From positions 4,485,001 through 4,549,000 of the forward strand of contig WPIO01000014.1 of NCBI GenBank assembly GCA_009760855.2: a DNA stretch of 64,000 nt, read 5' to 3'. Below, piece by piece: positions 46,270 to 57,681 of this stretch. A model generated the notes under the pieces. The model was not told where the DNA came from. It saw nothing but the letters and a program-made list of their open reading frames with translations, and did no database searches. Position 1 is the stretch's first letter; each line of letters begins with the position of its first letter. The position numbers and the translations under genes are program-made. The stretch comes from Cristatella mucedo (lineage: Eukaryota > Bryozoa > Phylactolaemata > Cristatellidae).

Positions 46270-48881
46270 CAGGAGTTAGATTAACTGTTAAAGAGGACAG
46301 TAAAATAAGATTTAATACAATAAGTCTTTAAATGGACTGAAGAGCCTTTCAGAGTGGATTTTGAAGCGAATGCCTTTAAATGTCCCACACCCTCAAGCTC
46401 AAGGTTTACCTCTAACCCAAGCCAAAATACCGGCGCTGAACATACACAGTTGCAGTACACCCGCAACAATTCGATGCAATTTTTAAACTACTAGATGCTT
46501 TAGCCAAGCCATTTTGAAACAGTACCGTATCAAGATTAGCATGAATCCTTTAATAGCAATTCTTTACTCTCCGCCCTGAGCCAGAGCTGATGTTATGTTC
46601 GTGCGAAACTCCGCGGACACTCCATTCCGGTATCCCTATAATATTCATATACCTGCAAACCATGGCTTGCTTCTTATACTTTCTTTTACTACTCAAGTGG
46701 TAACGCATAGGGCAATCCAAATTCCATTCTTAACAAGCGATATTAAAAATAACAACGTTTAAAAATATCCGCACCGCATTGACCAGACTCTTTGACGGAT
46801 GTTCGGCCAGCTGGCGTATTCGAGCGCCGCGAAAGAGAAGAGCTATATTTTTCCATCATAAGTACCGCCGGTTTTATTAGTCACTTCCTTAAGCAAACTT
46901 TAAACTTAGCCATTCATTTTTGGCGAATCCTGAATTATGATGAACAAGCGCCGCATGCATTATTGTCATTTCGATATTCTGTCAAGTCACCGGCTGGATT
47001 CCTAACCGTAAAGATGTTGAACTTTCTCTATGGACAACAGAGCCATGAACACGTGGGATTAAAACTGAGGTTTGTCATACATCAACCGCTGTCGTGCTCT
47101 GCTATCACTGCCCACCTGCACACATAGATATTGCTGCAGGAATCAGTAGCCTTTCTTCGAGGCGCAAGCTCCATCCGTATCTGGTCACCCGGCAGCGAGG
47201 TCTAGCACCCGCTACGCTCGCGCTTTGTGCGTGCGAAAGACTTTCAGAACTGCTATACGCGTTCGTGACAGTACTTACTCTCGAAGGTGCCTTGCTTTGT
47301 GCCTTTCGCATGATTTATTGAGCCTAAAAAATTTCGCTAAACTTTAGGCAAGAAAAGATACAGTGTCCATTTCCATGCTGCTTCATCAACAACAGCTGCA
47401 ACTCACTCTTTAAACTCCGAAGTCGCTCGATGATGTAGACGGTGCTTGAGAACGCCACTCATGTGCACTCACCTGAGTCTTTTAGAACTTACTCCTTAAG
47501 CTATGACTGCGAATCTTCGATCCACATTTTATCCGTTTAAAGCACTCTCTGACGCCGTGTCAAGCCACCATAGCGTTGAAGTGCGATCAGGCGGAGTCGA
47601 CCACTAACACTGACCACCCATACTGCTTCCGGAAGCTGTTTCCCAGGCATCCAAGGTCAAGGTAATTGTTGACTCGTGCCTTGCCTTCCGCGGTTGGTAC
47701 TTTGCTTCTGCAATATTTGTGAACAGCATTTGATTTTTCTTATGGAGCTTTAGCTTGAATGCAATAAATGGAAAAGTCTTCACTTCGGCCCAGCTATATG
47801 TTCACTTAATCCCACCCAAGCCATCGATAGGACTCGTGAAGTGTGACCAAGCTCTTGTACTGAAATTGAAGGCAAGCTGCCGGTTGTCCTACATGAGGCT
47901 GTAGTGCGCCTGGCCTTGCGTCTGTTTTCATGCAGAGAAAACAATGTGCATCTAGCAGTAATCGACTGACCATTCGTGCTAGAGTATGCGGCTGAGTTTC
48001 GATTAGTAACCAAGCGAGGTAGTGCGAAGCCGAACCGAGGCAGTCGTTTTTGAATGACATTGCAATAACTTGAATAGTAGGATCTACACTGAATGTGCAT
48101 GCAGCACAAGTGCGCTAGTGATGGCATGAACTTCGCTACCCATAACCTATTCAGAATTACCTGCCGCCTACTATCTAGTTTATTTATCTGCCGCCTTATA
48201 GTTGTAAAGAGAATCACGTTGTATTTTTTACTTGGTCAGAACCATGACGGCGTCAGCAGTATTAGAATTAGCCATATTTACGTTTTCCCGCAGCTGCTTC
48301 CTTAAAGAGTGGCTGTTATATTATCCAGCAAACATTAGTAAATCATAGTATATCACTGAGCCGCTAAGGTGCTTAAAGGGGTTTTTATCATGAGCACATG
48401 TTAAGTCTGCAATGTCAGAGATTAAAAATGTATGCAAGATAATGCAAATGCCACGGTACTAATAGAAACGTGGGTCAGCCTTCCGTGGAAAGATGCATTT
48501 ATGCATGCAGATCAATCCAAGTTTCCATCAGTAAATTGTAGCTTATTGTACAGCCTGAAACACCATCCAGAATGCGAATGCTTTGCAGCACACGGCCGTT
48601 ACCCGTGAGGTTCGCGTACTGCTTAGAGAAGCCTCGGAGGAACCTGTGGTTAGGGAAATTTAAGTTTGAGTTGTGAAATTGGTTCTCTGCTCTTAACAGC
48701 AAGCCAATTTGATGGTGGCTTGCCCATCCACACCAAGTACGTGAATAATTGCAGGTGTCACGATAGAAATCGTATGCCAAACATATCTGGAGCCTATCCA
48801 GTCTGACCCGTGACTCGACAGCAGAACCCTGGATCCATCGACTTGTGTCGGGTTGCCGTGACGTGTTATGAACTGGATACA
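46270..48881. other. Region upstream of SAMTOR
   Basis: It lies between repeats and the SAMTOR start and probably includes its promoter and 5' untranslated region. Open frames exist on both strands (for example 46792-47127 plus, 47780-48217 minus, 48499-48909 minus) but none shows family features. A minus-strand ATG at 47311 with a strong donor (gagagtaagt) at 47279 is a weak candidate for a first exon on that strand. Confidence 0.4.
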
Positions 48882-48978
48882 ATGACCGACGAGCGATCAG
48901 AGAGGGCATTAAGCCATCAGCTGCTCGCCGGCTTCATTAAAGGCGTCCACGCCAAGTTGCGCGAAAGCTTACGACAAA
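48882..48978 (+). CDS. SAMTOR: SAMTOR exon 1 (start)
   Basis: The start ATG opens MTDERSERALSHQLLAGFIK and runs to RESLRQ. The donor gtaagg leaves one base that completes Asn with exon 2. It is the first ATG in its frame. The helix LLAGFIKGVHAKLRESLR aligns with the vertebrate N-terminal helix preceding the VGDFDKIW motif. SAMTOR (BMT2, C7orf60) is a SAM-binding protein related to methyltransferases. In mammals it binds GATOR1-KICSTOR when SAM is low and inhibits mTORC1 at the lysosome; SAM binding releases it. The model has five exons, 1269 nt and 422 residues (vertebrate about 405). Confidence 0.9.
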
Positions 48979-51186
48979 GTAAGGATCGCGGCCCTAAAAA
49001 AAGTTACTGTGTTTTCTAAGCACCTTCGCTCAGGCCTGTGCATTTGTGTGCCTAGTCAGAAGCTTGTGTGCGCTTTATCGGCATGCGTTGGATGTGTACT
49101 ATTGGCGCAGTGCCTGCTGCCTCGTGACATCCACTGGCTAGCAGACCAGGCAGGCACTGTGATAGCAAGCAGCTATTGAGTATGTGCTCAAATTTGGCAG
49201 GTCTGGGCTGCCGTCATGCTGCTCCTACTCATGCCGAAGTTTAGCACTGAAAGGTCACTAGACATACGCCTGACTGCTATAGAACTAAGCCTGTGCTGCA
49301 TTGAATCTCGATTAACGTTCACCGTGTAGAGTGTCTGGCTTTAGCAGACTAATCGTGACAACATGGAATTACGCTGCCGACTAAAACGTGAAACGCCGTC
49401 TTTGATGCACAGCCACACAGTGCCGCACCTAATGCCCAGCAAACCTCCGACGATGAAAATTGCATGATTGCGACTCCCAAGTTTGCCTCGGCTGCATCCT
49501 TGCCCAAACCGTTGCCACCCGATGATTTTGTCAAGTCCGACGGTGAAACCCTCGTTTCCGTATATCCACGGCATTGGGCTTAGAGGAAATCATTTGCACA
49601 CAGCGTAATTGCAGTGCTAGTTTTACCGAGGGACCGGCTTCAGCTTGAAGCTTAAGAATACGAAGCTACAGAGCAGTAAGTCAGGCTTTCGGCTTTTGCT
49701 CGTCGATTAATGTCAGCAGCGCCAGACGACACGCTCTGGGCATTGCTGGCAGTTTTGTGCGACCAGAAGACCTGTCTTAGCCAGGCCATGGCCTTAGTTA
49801 GCTGGATTGCAAGTCCTGCACGGTGGCTTGTGGTATAACTGTGGACGAGATATTTTCGCTTGCTTTGCACCGTAGTTCCTACAAAACTCACGTCTTGCTA
49901 TTGGGAAAATGTTATCCTGCTGTAGAAAGGAACCAAATGCAATATGCTGCATACGTCTGCATAAGAAATCGCATTATGCCGTGCCGATAGGTATGCAAAT
50001 TGACCCACCCTGTCAGAGCAGCCTTGACGTCTGAAATTGACCATGTCAACCTCGTTAATGCCTGGATGGACTGTGCAGTCAGTTTGATGCACTTCACAGC
50101 ATATTAGCTGGCTAAGCAGACCGGCATAAAAAAAACTACACTCTTTCTGCCAGTAGTTTCATTTCGATCCTTACTAAGATGTACAATCTGTATATCTTAG
50201 TTCGAATGGGCATTTAAGATTTTCCCTAACCACCGAAGAGAGGAGAGCACAGAGATAGAAAGGAGAGCAGAGAGCGAGAGAACTAGAGAAAGAGAGAGAA
50301 GGGAGAGCACTAAAGGACGTGTAAAGATAGAGACGCTCAGAGAGCGAGAGAGAGAGAGAGAGAGAGATTGACAGAAAGGCAGACAGACAGATAAAGAGTG
50401 ATAAGACACACGGTCTGAAAGAGAGACCCTGAGAGAGCAAGCAAAAAGAGAACTGGGGGAAAGAGAGAAAGCATGGGAAAGGCAAGAGAGAGAGAGAGAG
50501 AGGGAGAGAGGGAGGGGGAGAAAGACAAAGGAAGAGACACAAGTGAACAAACAAGAGATTTTGGCTTGGATCCTGTGCTCGACAATAGAGTACTCGTTTA
50601 TTTACTGGCTGAACCATGGTTTGGCCTAGTTGAAATGGCAGCAGCTTAATCAGCTAGTTTCTGACTGATATTCAATATTTGCGGTTTGTGAATTGTGACA
50701 CCTAGGAACCGATAATTCGAGATAATCTATGACCGAAGCCACATACAAGCGATGCCATGCAATAGGCAGTGAGTTGTGCTTCCGGAGTTAATGCTGGCAT
50801 TTGCGCTTATTTGAGCTCTAGGCCACGGAGCCGTTGATGTAGGTCATGGCCGTCGTTGAACGCCTGTAACCCCTTAGTTATTGTCAAATAGACTTCTCTA
50901 TGCCACGGATATGGACGGATGTGTTATGATATGGGTGCTCTTCGTCCATGTTTCACTTCTGCCCATATATATATATAAAATTCATACCTGCATGTATTGA
51001 TGCTGCTCCTATAAGTCGTTAGCCGTGAGACAAGGTTCGGGCGTCGCCAGTAATCGTTGCGCATTGGTTGAGACTAGCACTGCTACAAGCGCTGGGTTTG
51101 CAGCCTATTTCTTTCTGGACTTGAAAGCCGTCTTCTCCTTTGTAACGTAGTGTGTGAAGGCTGACACATTTGAGTTTCTTAAACAG
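48979..51186 (+). other. SAMTOR intron 1 (2.2 kb)
   Basis: It contains a 300-bp polypurine tract (50220-50540). Overlapping open frames at 49340-50095 on the minus strand have no family features I recognise. Confidence 0.7.
50220..50540 (+). repeat. Polypurine (GA-rich) tract in SAMTOR intron 1
   Basis: Predominantly G and A, with a pure (GA)n core at about 50342-50367 and another near 50487-50510. The long minus-strand Leu/Ser-rich frames here are by-products of the repeat. Confidence 0.9.
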
Positions 51187-51444
51187 ACGGTGGCGATTTT
51201 GACAAGGCCTGGTCTCAGCACATCGGCGATCAAAAGCTACTAGCTGACTATGCAGCGGCCATGCGCACCTTGGCCAACGATCACTGGGAGCCCAGCTGCA
51301 GTGCACGAGGTGATATCTCACGCATCACTTGGTGCATCCAGGCGTGCCTTTCATACTTCCAGAATGGGGGCCTACAGCGCTGCATGGACAAGGATAAGCG
51401 GAGACTTCGGTACCATGCTCCTTCGATGGTGCCGTGTGCATCCG
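51187..51444 (+). CDS. SAMTOR: SAMTOR exon 2: conserved N-terminal region
   Basis: Acceptor 'gagtttcttaaacag', donor gtatgc. It encodes GGDFDKAWSQHIGDQKLLAD, then YAAAMRTLANDHWEPSC and ITWCIQACLSYFQNGGLQR. This matches the vertebrate blocks VGDFDKIWREH, CEYAVAMKNLADNHW and WCCSVCREYFQNGG in order and spacing (from memory). It spans residues 33-118 and belongs to the helical N-terminal part that, in the human protein, contributes to GATOR1-KICSTOR contact. Confidence 0.93.
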
Positions 51445-51689
51445 GTATGCTAATCTTCTGTTGTACCTTTTTTATGCATCAACGACTTTGATAGTTTACA
51501 TAGCTTGGTTTACATGACATGTGCTTTCAGGTGCATTTGAAAAGACCGAAACCGTTGGCTCTCCCATTGAAAGGAAATATGCCATAATGCTTGCAACATG
51601 CATAGACTGGGTCGTGGGATGCCATATAGTTCCAACCTTTTACTCGTTAAGTGGTCTAATCATTTCGTATAGCACATCAGCATGGGAAC

Positions 51690-51865
51690 TTATGCTCGCC
51701 CTGGGTCTTAGCCTAGCACTAAGGTGCTCACACTTCGCAATTGTGATGTTGGAGTCCTGGCATCAGGCAATTCTTTGCTGCGTGCAGGTGAAAAGCCCCC
51801 CCCCCCCCCCCGATGAAAGCCGCCAATACTCGCATGTTGCTATATAAATGAGGCCATTCGGTGAA
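51690..51865 (+). mobile_element. S1 SINE with poly-C insertion
   Basis: 'gccctgggtcttagcctagc' head, 'ttggagtcctggcatcaggc' decayed B box, a run of 16 C at about 51796-51811, and 'ataaatgaggccattcggtg' end. Confidence 0.75.
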
Positions 51866-52489
51866 TAGGCATATTAGGTCACTTAATACTTACAACGTCT
51901 TCTGATCAGTCAGACTCCTGACTTCCTCGACCACTAGAAAACACACTCGGTCGATTTGTTTATACGGCATGTGATGGCACCATTCTTTCTTTGCAAGCTA
52001 GTCGAGTAAAAAAGGTCACTTTCCACCCATCGCTGTCCAGCTGTACGTTCCTGCCCATCTTTTTTCTGCCTTCGCCAGCCCATCACCGTGATGGGCTGCT
52101 TGTTTTCATTACTTATTGCTGTCACTTTACACCGATGCCTATGTCTGTGCTACCCTCGTGTTGCTGTCACGTGACACCGATGCCTATGTCTGTGCTACCC
52201 TCGTGTAATTAATTAGTAGCTGCAATCGAGTGATGGGTGCTGCTTTGGCGTAAGCACAAGGATACTTGCCTTGTTTATTTTTACGAAGTTAAAGAAGTCC
52301 ACTGGCCACAAACTTGCTTCGTAGTGTTCTAGTTGTAAGGCACAATATCGAATTAAACAATCGCCTGAACAGTTGTGCCCTAAACCTGAATTTGCAAGTT
52401 AAAATGTGCTCACAGGCTGAGCAATAATAACCAGCTCGTGGTATTTGGTATGCTCAGCGATTTTCCACGGGCTGAACCGTTATTGAACC

Positions 52490-52650
52490 CCAAGTTCTGA
52501 GCCTGTGGTAAGGTGCATGCACTTTGCAACCGGGTCGTGGCTTCGAGTCCTTCGGCAGACAATCCTTTATTGCCTGCTGCAAGAGGGGTGACAGCCACAA
52601 AGGCTCGTATGCATCTGCAGCTATATGACTGAGACTTTTAAATCAGCTAA
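52490..52650 (+). mobile_element. S1 SINE
   Basis: 'gtggcttcgagtccttcggc' B box, 'aatcctttattgcctgctgc' body, 'gagacttttaaatcagctaa' end. Confidence 0.8.
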
Positions 52651-52677
52651 CATTTATTTTCACTTTTACCTCGGCCT

Positions 52678-52760
52678 TTAATAATAATAATAATACATTT
52701 GTATTGCACCCTCAGAGAACTGAATTTCTTTCTAGTCACTTTAAAGATGGTGCATAAAAA
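52678..52760 (-). mobile_element. LINE-A tail fragment
   Basis: (AAT)n followed by 'ttgtattgcaccctcagaga' and 'actgaatttctttctagtca': reversed LINE-A terminus only. Confidence 0.75.
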
Positions 52761-53669
52761 GCATTACCAAGGGGCCCTCAGGGGGCCAGCCCTGCTTCCA
52801 CCCGACTCCTCTCCACTCGAATCGCCAGGAAAGATAATACAGCAGTCATCCGACAGCAGTGCTTAATTGGCCTTCACTTCCAGACCGAGAATGAGTCCTC
52901 CCCTAATTTCTGCTGCTGCTGTCGGCCTATTGAAACACTAGCAAAAATAAGCTCGTATTAAGGCTGTAGGGCTTGGCTATCATCGAGCAATGAGGTTGCT
53001 TAAAAGCTGCCAGTAAGGGGTGTAACAAGCATGGAGCCTATAACTGTACAAGAACACACGACTGCTAGTAGTCGACGACCTTCGTGTCAGTGGATCCGGC
53101 ATCTTGAATTATGATCTCAAAAGGATTTCTGAAGAGATATGCCTGGGCACCTCACCATGCATAGCTTTCTGTGCCCCCAAGAGGCTAGTGCATCAGGTAC
53201 ATGTCTGTTCTAAGGCACCACACAAGTCTGTCAACATTGGAAGGGCTTGCGTCCACCTTTATCCCACGAACAATTGTCTCAATCCAGCTCGGAATCAGCA
53301 TAAATCACTTGGAGGTATTTTTGGGGAGTGGACTTACAAAAAACCGAATTGCATTAGTCCAAACTGCAAGTCATGAGGGCTAGAATCGGGCTGCTCTATC
53401 ACTGTGTTACAACATCTCAAATTTGACACATTCAGTACGATCAGAGGCCATTCATTAGCGTACCACTTAGTCTGGAGGCAACCGCCTGCTTGTATCCGAG
53501 TCACTTAGTACGTAAGGCCATGAAGACCAAAGGCCTAGTCATGACTTTTGCTGCTCTCTTTTCATCAAAAATAAACTGCGACTTCATATTGATATGCTGG
53601 TTTTTAAATGTGTGCACACCGTTGTCATTGGTAGCTGGTAAGACACAAATAGCAGGTTCTGTTTTAATA

Positions 53670-53770
53670 GTAATAATAATAATAATACATTTGTCTAGCA
53701 CTCCCGAAGAACTAAATCATTATCTAGACACTCTTTTTACATATGCCGTACAGGAAGTTTGTCAAAATGG
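53670..53770 (-). mobile_element. LINE-A tail fragment
   Basis: (AAT)n, 'catttgtctagcactcccga', 'agaactaaatcattatctag': a diverged reversed LINE-A terminus, about 120 bp before SAMTOR exon 3. Confidence 0.65.
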
Positions 53771-53893
53771 TCAGTGACTCTTATGTCAATTTCTAGCTCA
53801 GCAGTATCAGCTGGCTGGGTAGGATTGTAGCTCCACGACCGCAACCTGTGCCACAAGATAATTAATCAGCGTCTGTAATTACCTTTCGTCTAG

Positions 53894-54029
53894 GTGACTG
53901 TGGAACTACGAGTGAACATGTTCAAGACAGCAGCAGCCTGCGCTGCTGTGGCAAGGTATTTGCATCCCACTCTGACCTGGAGTCGCATCGGACGGCGTTT
54001 CTGAATAGTCATGCAGAACAGCCACAATT
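53894..54029 (+). CDS. SAMTOR: SAMTOR exon 3: variable linker before the SAM domain
   Basis: Acceptor 'ttacctttcgtctag', donor gtaagt. Two bases complete Gly from exon 2; two bases are left for Phe. It encodes DCGTTSEHVQDSSSLRCCGK, then VFASHSDLESHRTAFLNSHA and EQPQ. The second half aligns with vertebrate 'HESSQLEDHLTNLSFTNPEL'; the first half does not. The spelling CGKVF-x4-DLESH recalls a C2H2 zinc finger, but the first Cys pair is adjacent and the His spacing is seven, so a working finger is doubtful. Confidence 0.85.
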
Positions 54030-54093
54030 GTAAGTTCAGTGCTAGCTGATGGCCTGCCTAATGTTGTCCTGGTGATGCCTGTTATCGATGCAG

Positions 54094-54238
54094 TTTGCTC
54101 TCAATTGGCACTTCACCTTTTAGCTGTTTGCCATTCACTGGCAGAATAAGACTACTTGACGTTGGGAGCTGCTATAATCCGTTTCGTCTGCATAGCGACT
54201 TTTTCACTATAGGGCTGGACCTGTGTCCAGCTGCAGAG
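54094..54238 (+). CDS. SAMTOR: SAMTOR exon 4: SAM-binding motif
   Basis: Acceptor 'cctgttatcgatgcag', donor gtgtgt, after an intron of only 64 bp. It encodes GRIRLLDVGSCYNPF (180-194) and FFTIGLDLCPAAE (200-212). LLDVGSC is the methyltransferase-fold motif I glycine loop, and the Asp of GLD is the acidic residue that binds the SAM ribose. They correspond to human Gly172 and Asp190, spaced 18 apart in both (here Gly188 and Asp206). Both are kept, so SAM binding is expected. Confidence 0.93.
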
Positions 54239-54329
54239 GTGTGTGGCTGGACTGCAGACTTGCACTGCATACTTTATTCGCTCCCGTTACTACTATCCAG
54301 TTGGCTCCAACTTTGCTTTAAGCTTCTCA

Positions 54330-54439
54330 TGCTCTTTCTCTCTTCTTTCTCTCTCTCCTCTGTTTCCCCTCTTTCTATCCTCTTTCTCTCCCTCTCTTTA
54401 CCTCTGTTAACGCTTCTCTCTCCTATTTCTTTCTCTATA

Positions 54440-54489
<50 letters not shown>

Positions 54490-54545
54490 GCTCTCTCACT
54501 TCCATTCCTTTCTTCCCTCTCTCTTTCTTCCCTCTCTTTCTTCTC
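54330..54545 (+). repeat. Polypyrimidine (CT-rich) tract in SAMTOR intron 4
   Basis: Mostly C and T, with a pure (CT)n core at about 54444-54490. It lies between the exon 4 donor and exon 5 acceptor, so it is transcribed as a pyrimidine tract in the sense strand. Confidence 0.9.
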
Positions 54546-54734
54546 CACCTGTCTCCTCCTCGTTCTCATCTCTTCTCCATCTCTAGATCGTCTCAAAGCG
54601 TTCTTCTTCTCATATACTTTCTTTCACACATTTTTATTTTTGTATGCATTGCTACCTTACTGTTTTGAATGTGCCCAATAACACACTAGTGTTAATGGTA
54701 ACCTCCGCGTCGGCAATCTCGCTAATTGTTTTAG

Positions 54735-55367
54735 GATGTCCTACCTGCGGATTTTCTAGCTCTAGACGTCTTGGACCCTCTGACGTCCGACGACGATCTT
54801 TTAGTGGACGATCAGCCTGGTGTGCAGCTGCAGGCCATCAAAGCTCTGCTTCAGTACGATTCCGTCACTCCACTTGCAGGACAGACTTCGGCGACGGTGA
54901 CGGCTATTCCCGGGCGGCTTTTTCACGCCGTCGTCTTCTCACTGTTGCTCGAGTACTTGCCCGAGCCGCACTGCCGCTGGCTGTGCTGCATCAAGGCTCA
55001 CCGGCTCCTGCTCGTCGGCGGCCTACTGCTTGTGGTCACGCCCGACTCCAGCCACGTTGGCCGCCGAGCGAAGCAGATGAAGGACTGGCGCCATGCCATC
55101 GAGGCCATCGGTTTCAGCCGGTTTAGATACGACAAGCTGGAGCATGTGCATTGCATGGCATTCCGAAAGACGTCGGCCAGCTTGCTTACGTCAGAAAACG
55201 ATGCAGAAGCCTCTGTCGTGGGATCGCTCATGCGCATACCGCAGGACGACTCGGCGTCCGACATGCCAACGGTGGCTGAGGAGACCAGAGGTTGCTGCGA
55301 AGCAAAATTAGCTTCCGACAACGGCAACACAGTGTTTCTCCACGACCTCGATGAATTTACTTTTTGA
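54735..55367 (+). CDS. SAMTOR: SAMTOR exon 5 (last): SAM domain core and C-terminus
   Basis: Acceptor 'aattgttttag'; it starts in phase 0 and ends at TGA. It encodes residues 213-422. Conserved core: PGRLFHAVVFSLLLEYLP, then RWLCCIKAHRLLLVGGLLLV and TPDSSHVGRR, then MKDWRHAIEAIGFSRFRYDK and HCMAFRK, matching the human GELFHVVVFSLLLSYFP, RWICCKKAHELL, ITPDSSH and [20 protein letters not shown] blocks. A polar, acidic C-terminal extension ending FLHDLDEFTF replaces the vertebrate acidic tail. No frameshift or lost core residue is seen. A GC-richer codon choice than the surroundings also fits a real exon. Confidence 0.95.
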   Translation, partial: DVLPADFLALDVLDPLTSDDDLLVDDQPGVQLQAIKALLQYDSVTPLAGQTSATVTAIPGRLFHAVVFSLLLEYLPEPHCRWLCCIKAHRLLLVGGLLLVVTPDSSHVGRRAKQMKDWRHAIEAIGFSRFRYDKLEHVHCMAFRKTSASLLTSENDAEASVVGSLMRIPQDDSASDMPTVAEETRGCCEAKLASDNGNTVFLHDLDEFTF

Positions 55368-55689
55368 TTACCTTTTCGGTGTGTGGCTTCAAGCGATCGC
55401 TCTGTCAACTTAAACCTTAACGACTGCATTGCGAAACGACCGCTTAATGCCGAGTATTTTTTCGTCTCGTCAACACTGTGTCCCTATTAATGCAGAATAA
55501 CGCAGGTATTGAAGTGGGCGTTCGTATTTGTGCGACGCATTTACGCGAAGAGAATCTCACTTTGTAGGGGTAAGTTGCAATTGCTATAAATACTGTCTCC
55601 AGCTGTCGTTGGAAGTAGGGTACACTAATAATGATCGAAAAAACTGAGGCATCTGGATGAACTAAAAGTGAAGTGGTCGGATGGCCCGC

Positions 55690-55890
55690 AAGCCTCATTT
55701 ATGCACCGACAGAAGAGTCTTAGCGACCTAGGAAGATTGAATTATCTTATGGCACTGTACAAATATTTCATAATTATTATGATCCTCTTGCACCAGGCAA
55801 TAAATGAATGCCTACTACTGGACTCGAACCCTCAACCAGAATCGTAAAGTGCGAACACCTAACCTCTTTGCCAAGACTCAAGGACAAAAA
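55690..55890 (-). mobile_element. S1 SINE
   Basis: Reversed B box 'ctactggactcgaaccctca' and reversed head 'cctctttgccaagactcaag'. The 3' end ('gcaagcctcatttatgcacc') lies at 55690. Confidence 0.75.
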
Positions 55891-57054
55891 AGCTGTTTTG
55901 ATTCAGGATCAAACTGGGAACCTTGAGCTAATAAGGCAGTCGTGGTAGCTAAAGCTAAGGCTCAACTGGCAATCGATTTTGAGCTATCGTCGAGGTTGAT
56001 TTTGCGGTCTAGCTGCTTTTGAAACTACACATTTTCCAAGTTCGATAGAGGCCGGTTCCCGTTTTTGTGCTTAATTTGATGATTGTAGGCTTAGGGATTT
56101 GTAGGAAATTTCTTAAGCTTTGCCTGAGTATTACTCCTTGATTAATTTAATAATTAAATCGATAGTATTTCTTGATAACTAACATTAAAGATGAAGTGGT
56201 GATCACTAAGCAGTGTGCAATTTTCTGCAACTCGCTCAGAAGATAGAGATGGTTTTTGTATGCAATCGAAGGCCGACATCGCATGCATCGCGAAACAAAT
56301 CTGAAGTGATAAATAATTATTTAGCTGCTTGTCACTAGTAAGAATGCCTGCCACAGTCGGCATCAAGGGCAAAGTTACCATCATTTCGAAGTGGAAAGGG
56401 GACACGCAAAGTATAGAACCAACGTATCGCAAACATCTGTCAACAAAAACCTTAAGAATGTCTAGTTATAATAATTTGTTATTGTCCTGATGACACAAGG
56501 CACGTTCACTACGATGAAGCCACATCGTGGTGGACCTTGCATGGATGTTTAGAAATGAGACTATATAAGGTGGCTGGCCGTGCAGAGAAGCATCCTGTGA
56601 ACACTTGTGGAAAAGCATCTCTTACGACGAACCCGGGGTCGGAACCCTTGATGATCTCCCTATTGCTTCGCCGATTAGAAACCTAAAGTCGTCAAGTTCA
56701 GTTTCATGTTATGAGGATCCTATGAGTTCAGTTTTGTGGTCGAACATTTGAATACATGTGGCATTTAGTAATCTGCTCATACCGGTGGAATAACAATCAA
56801 GTCTTGCAGAGTGCATTTATGGCCAACGCCGTCAAAGCGCCGATCTGCTGAAAAGAAGCAAGAGTTAAGACTGCATCATTTAACAGCACATTTTTACGAC
56901 TTACATGGTTATTGTTGGTTTACTCTTTTAGTTCTGTGCTATTTGCTTGGCGCTGCATCGATGAAGAACGGAAGTAAATCAGGAACCATCTGCTTGTGAA
57001 GCTCTGCAGGTGCTCTGGTAGAGTTATTGGTGCAGTAAAGGCGACTTCGGATAG

Positions 57055-57200
57055 AAAATAATGTAATGTAATCTCCGTCTGTAACTCCACAAAGCCAAGA
57101 AGGACTAAGTGGGTGTTACTCGGGAGATTTCTCCTATAGCCCATTCACAGTATTGGCGGCTTTCGGTGAGAATACGGTAGCCAGTAGACTTCATATGAGA
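57055..57200 (-). mobile_element. LINE-B 3' tail
   Basis: 'taatgtaatctccgtctgta', 'actccacaaagccaagaagg', 'tgggtgttactcgggagatt': reversed LINE-B terminus. Confidence 0.75.
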
Positions 57201-57681
57201 ACCCTTGTGTCGCATACACATGTGAAAGGCTGTACCACTCTAGTAATAATGCATCGATATGCGACGAAAGTGAAACGGAACACTCAGTCTGACATGGAAC
57301 GCCTATGCATGGGAATAAAACTCGCCATCGCAGACTGCAGATTTGATAGGCAGGCTCGTAAAAGTTTCAAGCTAGCTTGCATTGATTGTATCTCCAGCTG
57401 TATTCTGCTTCACGGTTAATGGCATATGCACTGCCTTATTGATGAGTCGCACGATCGACTGCCTGTCCGGGGGCTACATTACACTCCGCATAGCTATGCA
57501 TTAGCTGCAATACTCTAAAAAGGCTGTGCTAAAGAATAAATATGTCAGAAATGCTGTTTTTGCACGTCAACCTCATTGGGTGAGGCCAGCAGGGCATGCT
57601 TAAAATACAGTTTCGCACTGCTGCATAGTGTAGATATAAGTGAAGCTACGACATTTGTGAGCGCATGCTGTACGTTTGGAT

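Larger units (their letters stand above)
51445..53893 (+). other. SAMTOR intron 2 (2.4 kb)
   Basis: It contains two sense S1 SINEs and two reversed LINE-A tails. 52770-53660 shows nothing I can name. Confidence 0.7.
55368..57681. other. Between SAMTOR and gene 4 (convergent 3' ends)
   Basis: It contains the 3' side of both genes, an S1 SINE and a LINE-B tail. No exon is seen. An AATAAA at about 55799 lies within the reversed S1 element and could serve SAMTOR, but this is unproven. Confidence 0.5.

Noticed and set aside
46792-47127. 111-codon plus-strand frame
   Set aside because: Begins with a non-ATG codon, shows no family resemblance and has no supporting splice context.
50174-50617. Long Leu/Ser-rich minus-strand frames
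   Set aside because: Translation of a GA-rich simple repeat; open in several frames at once.
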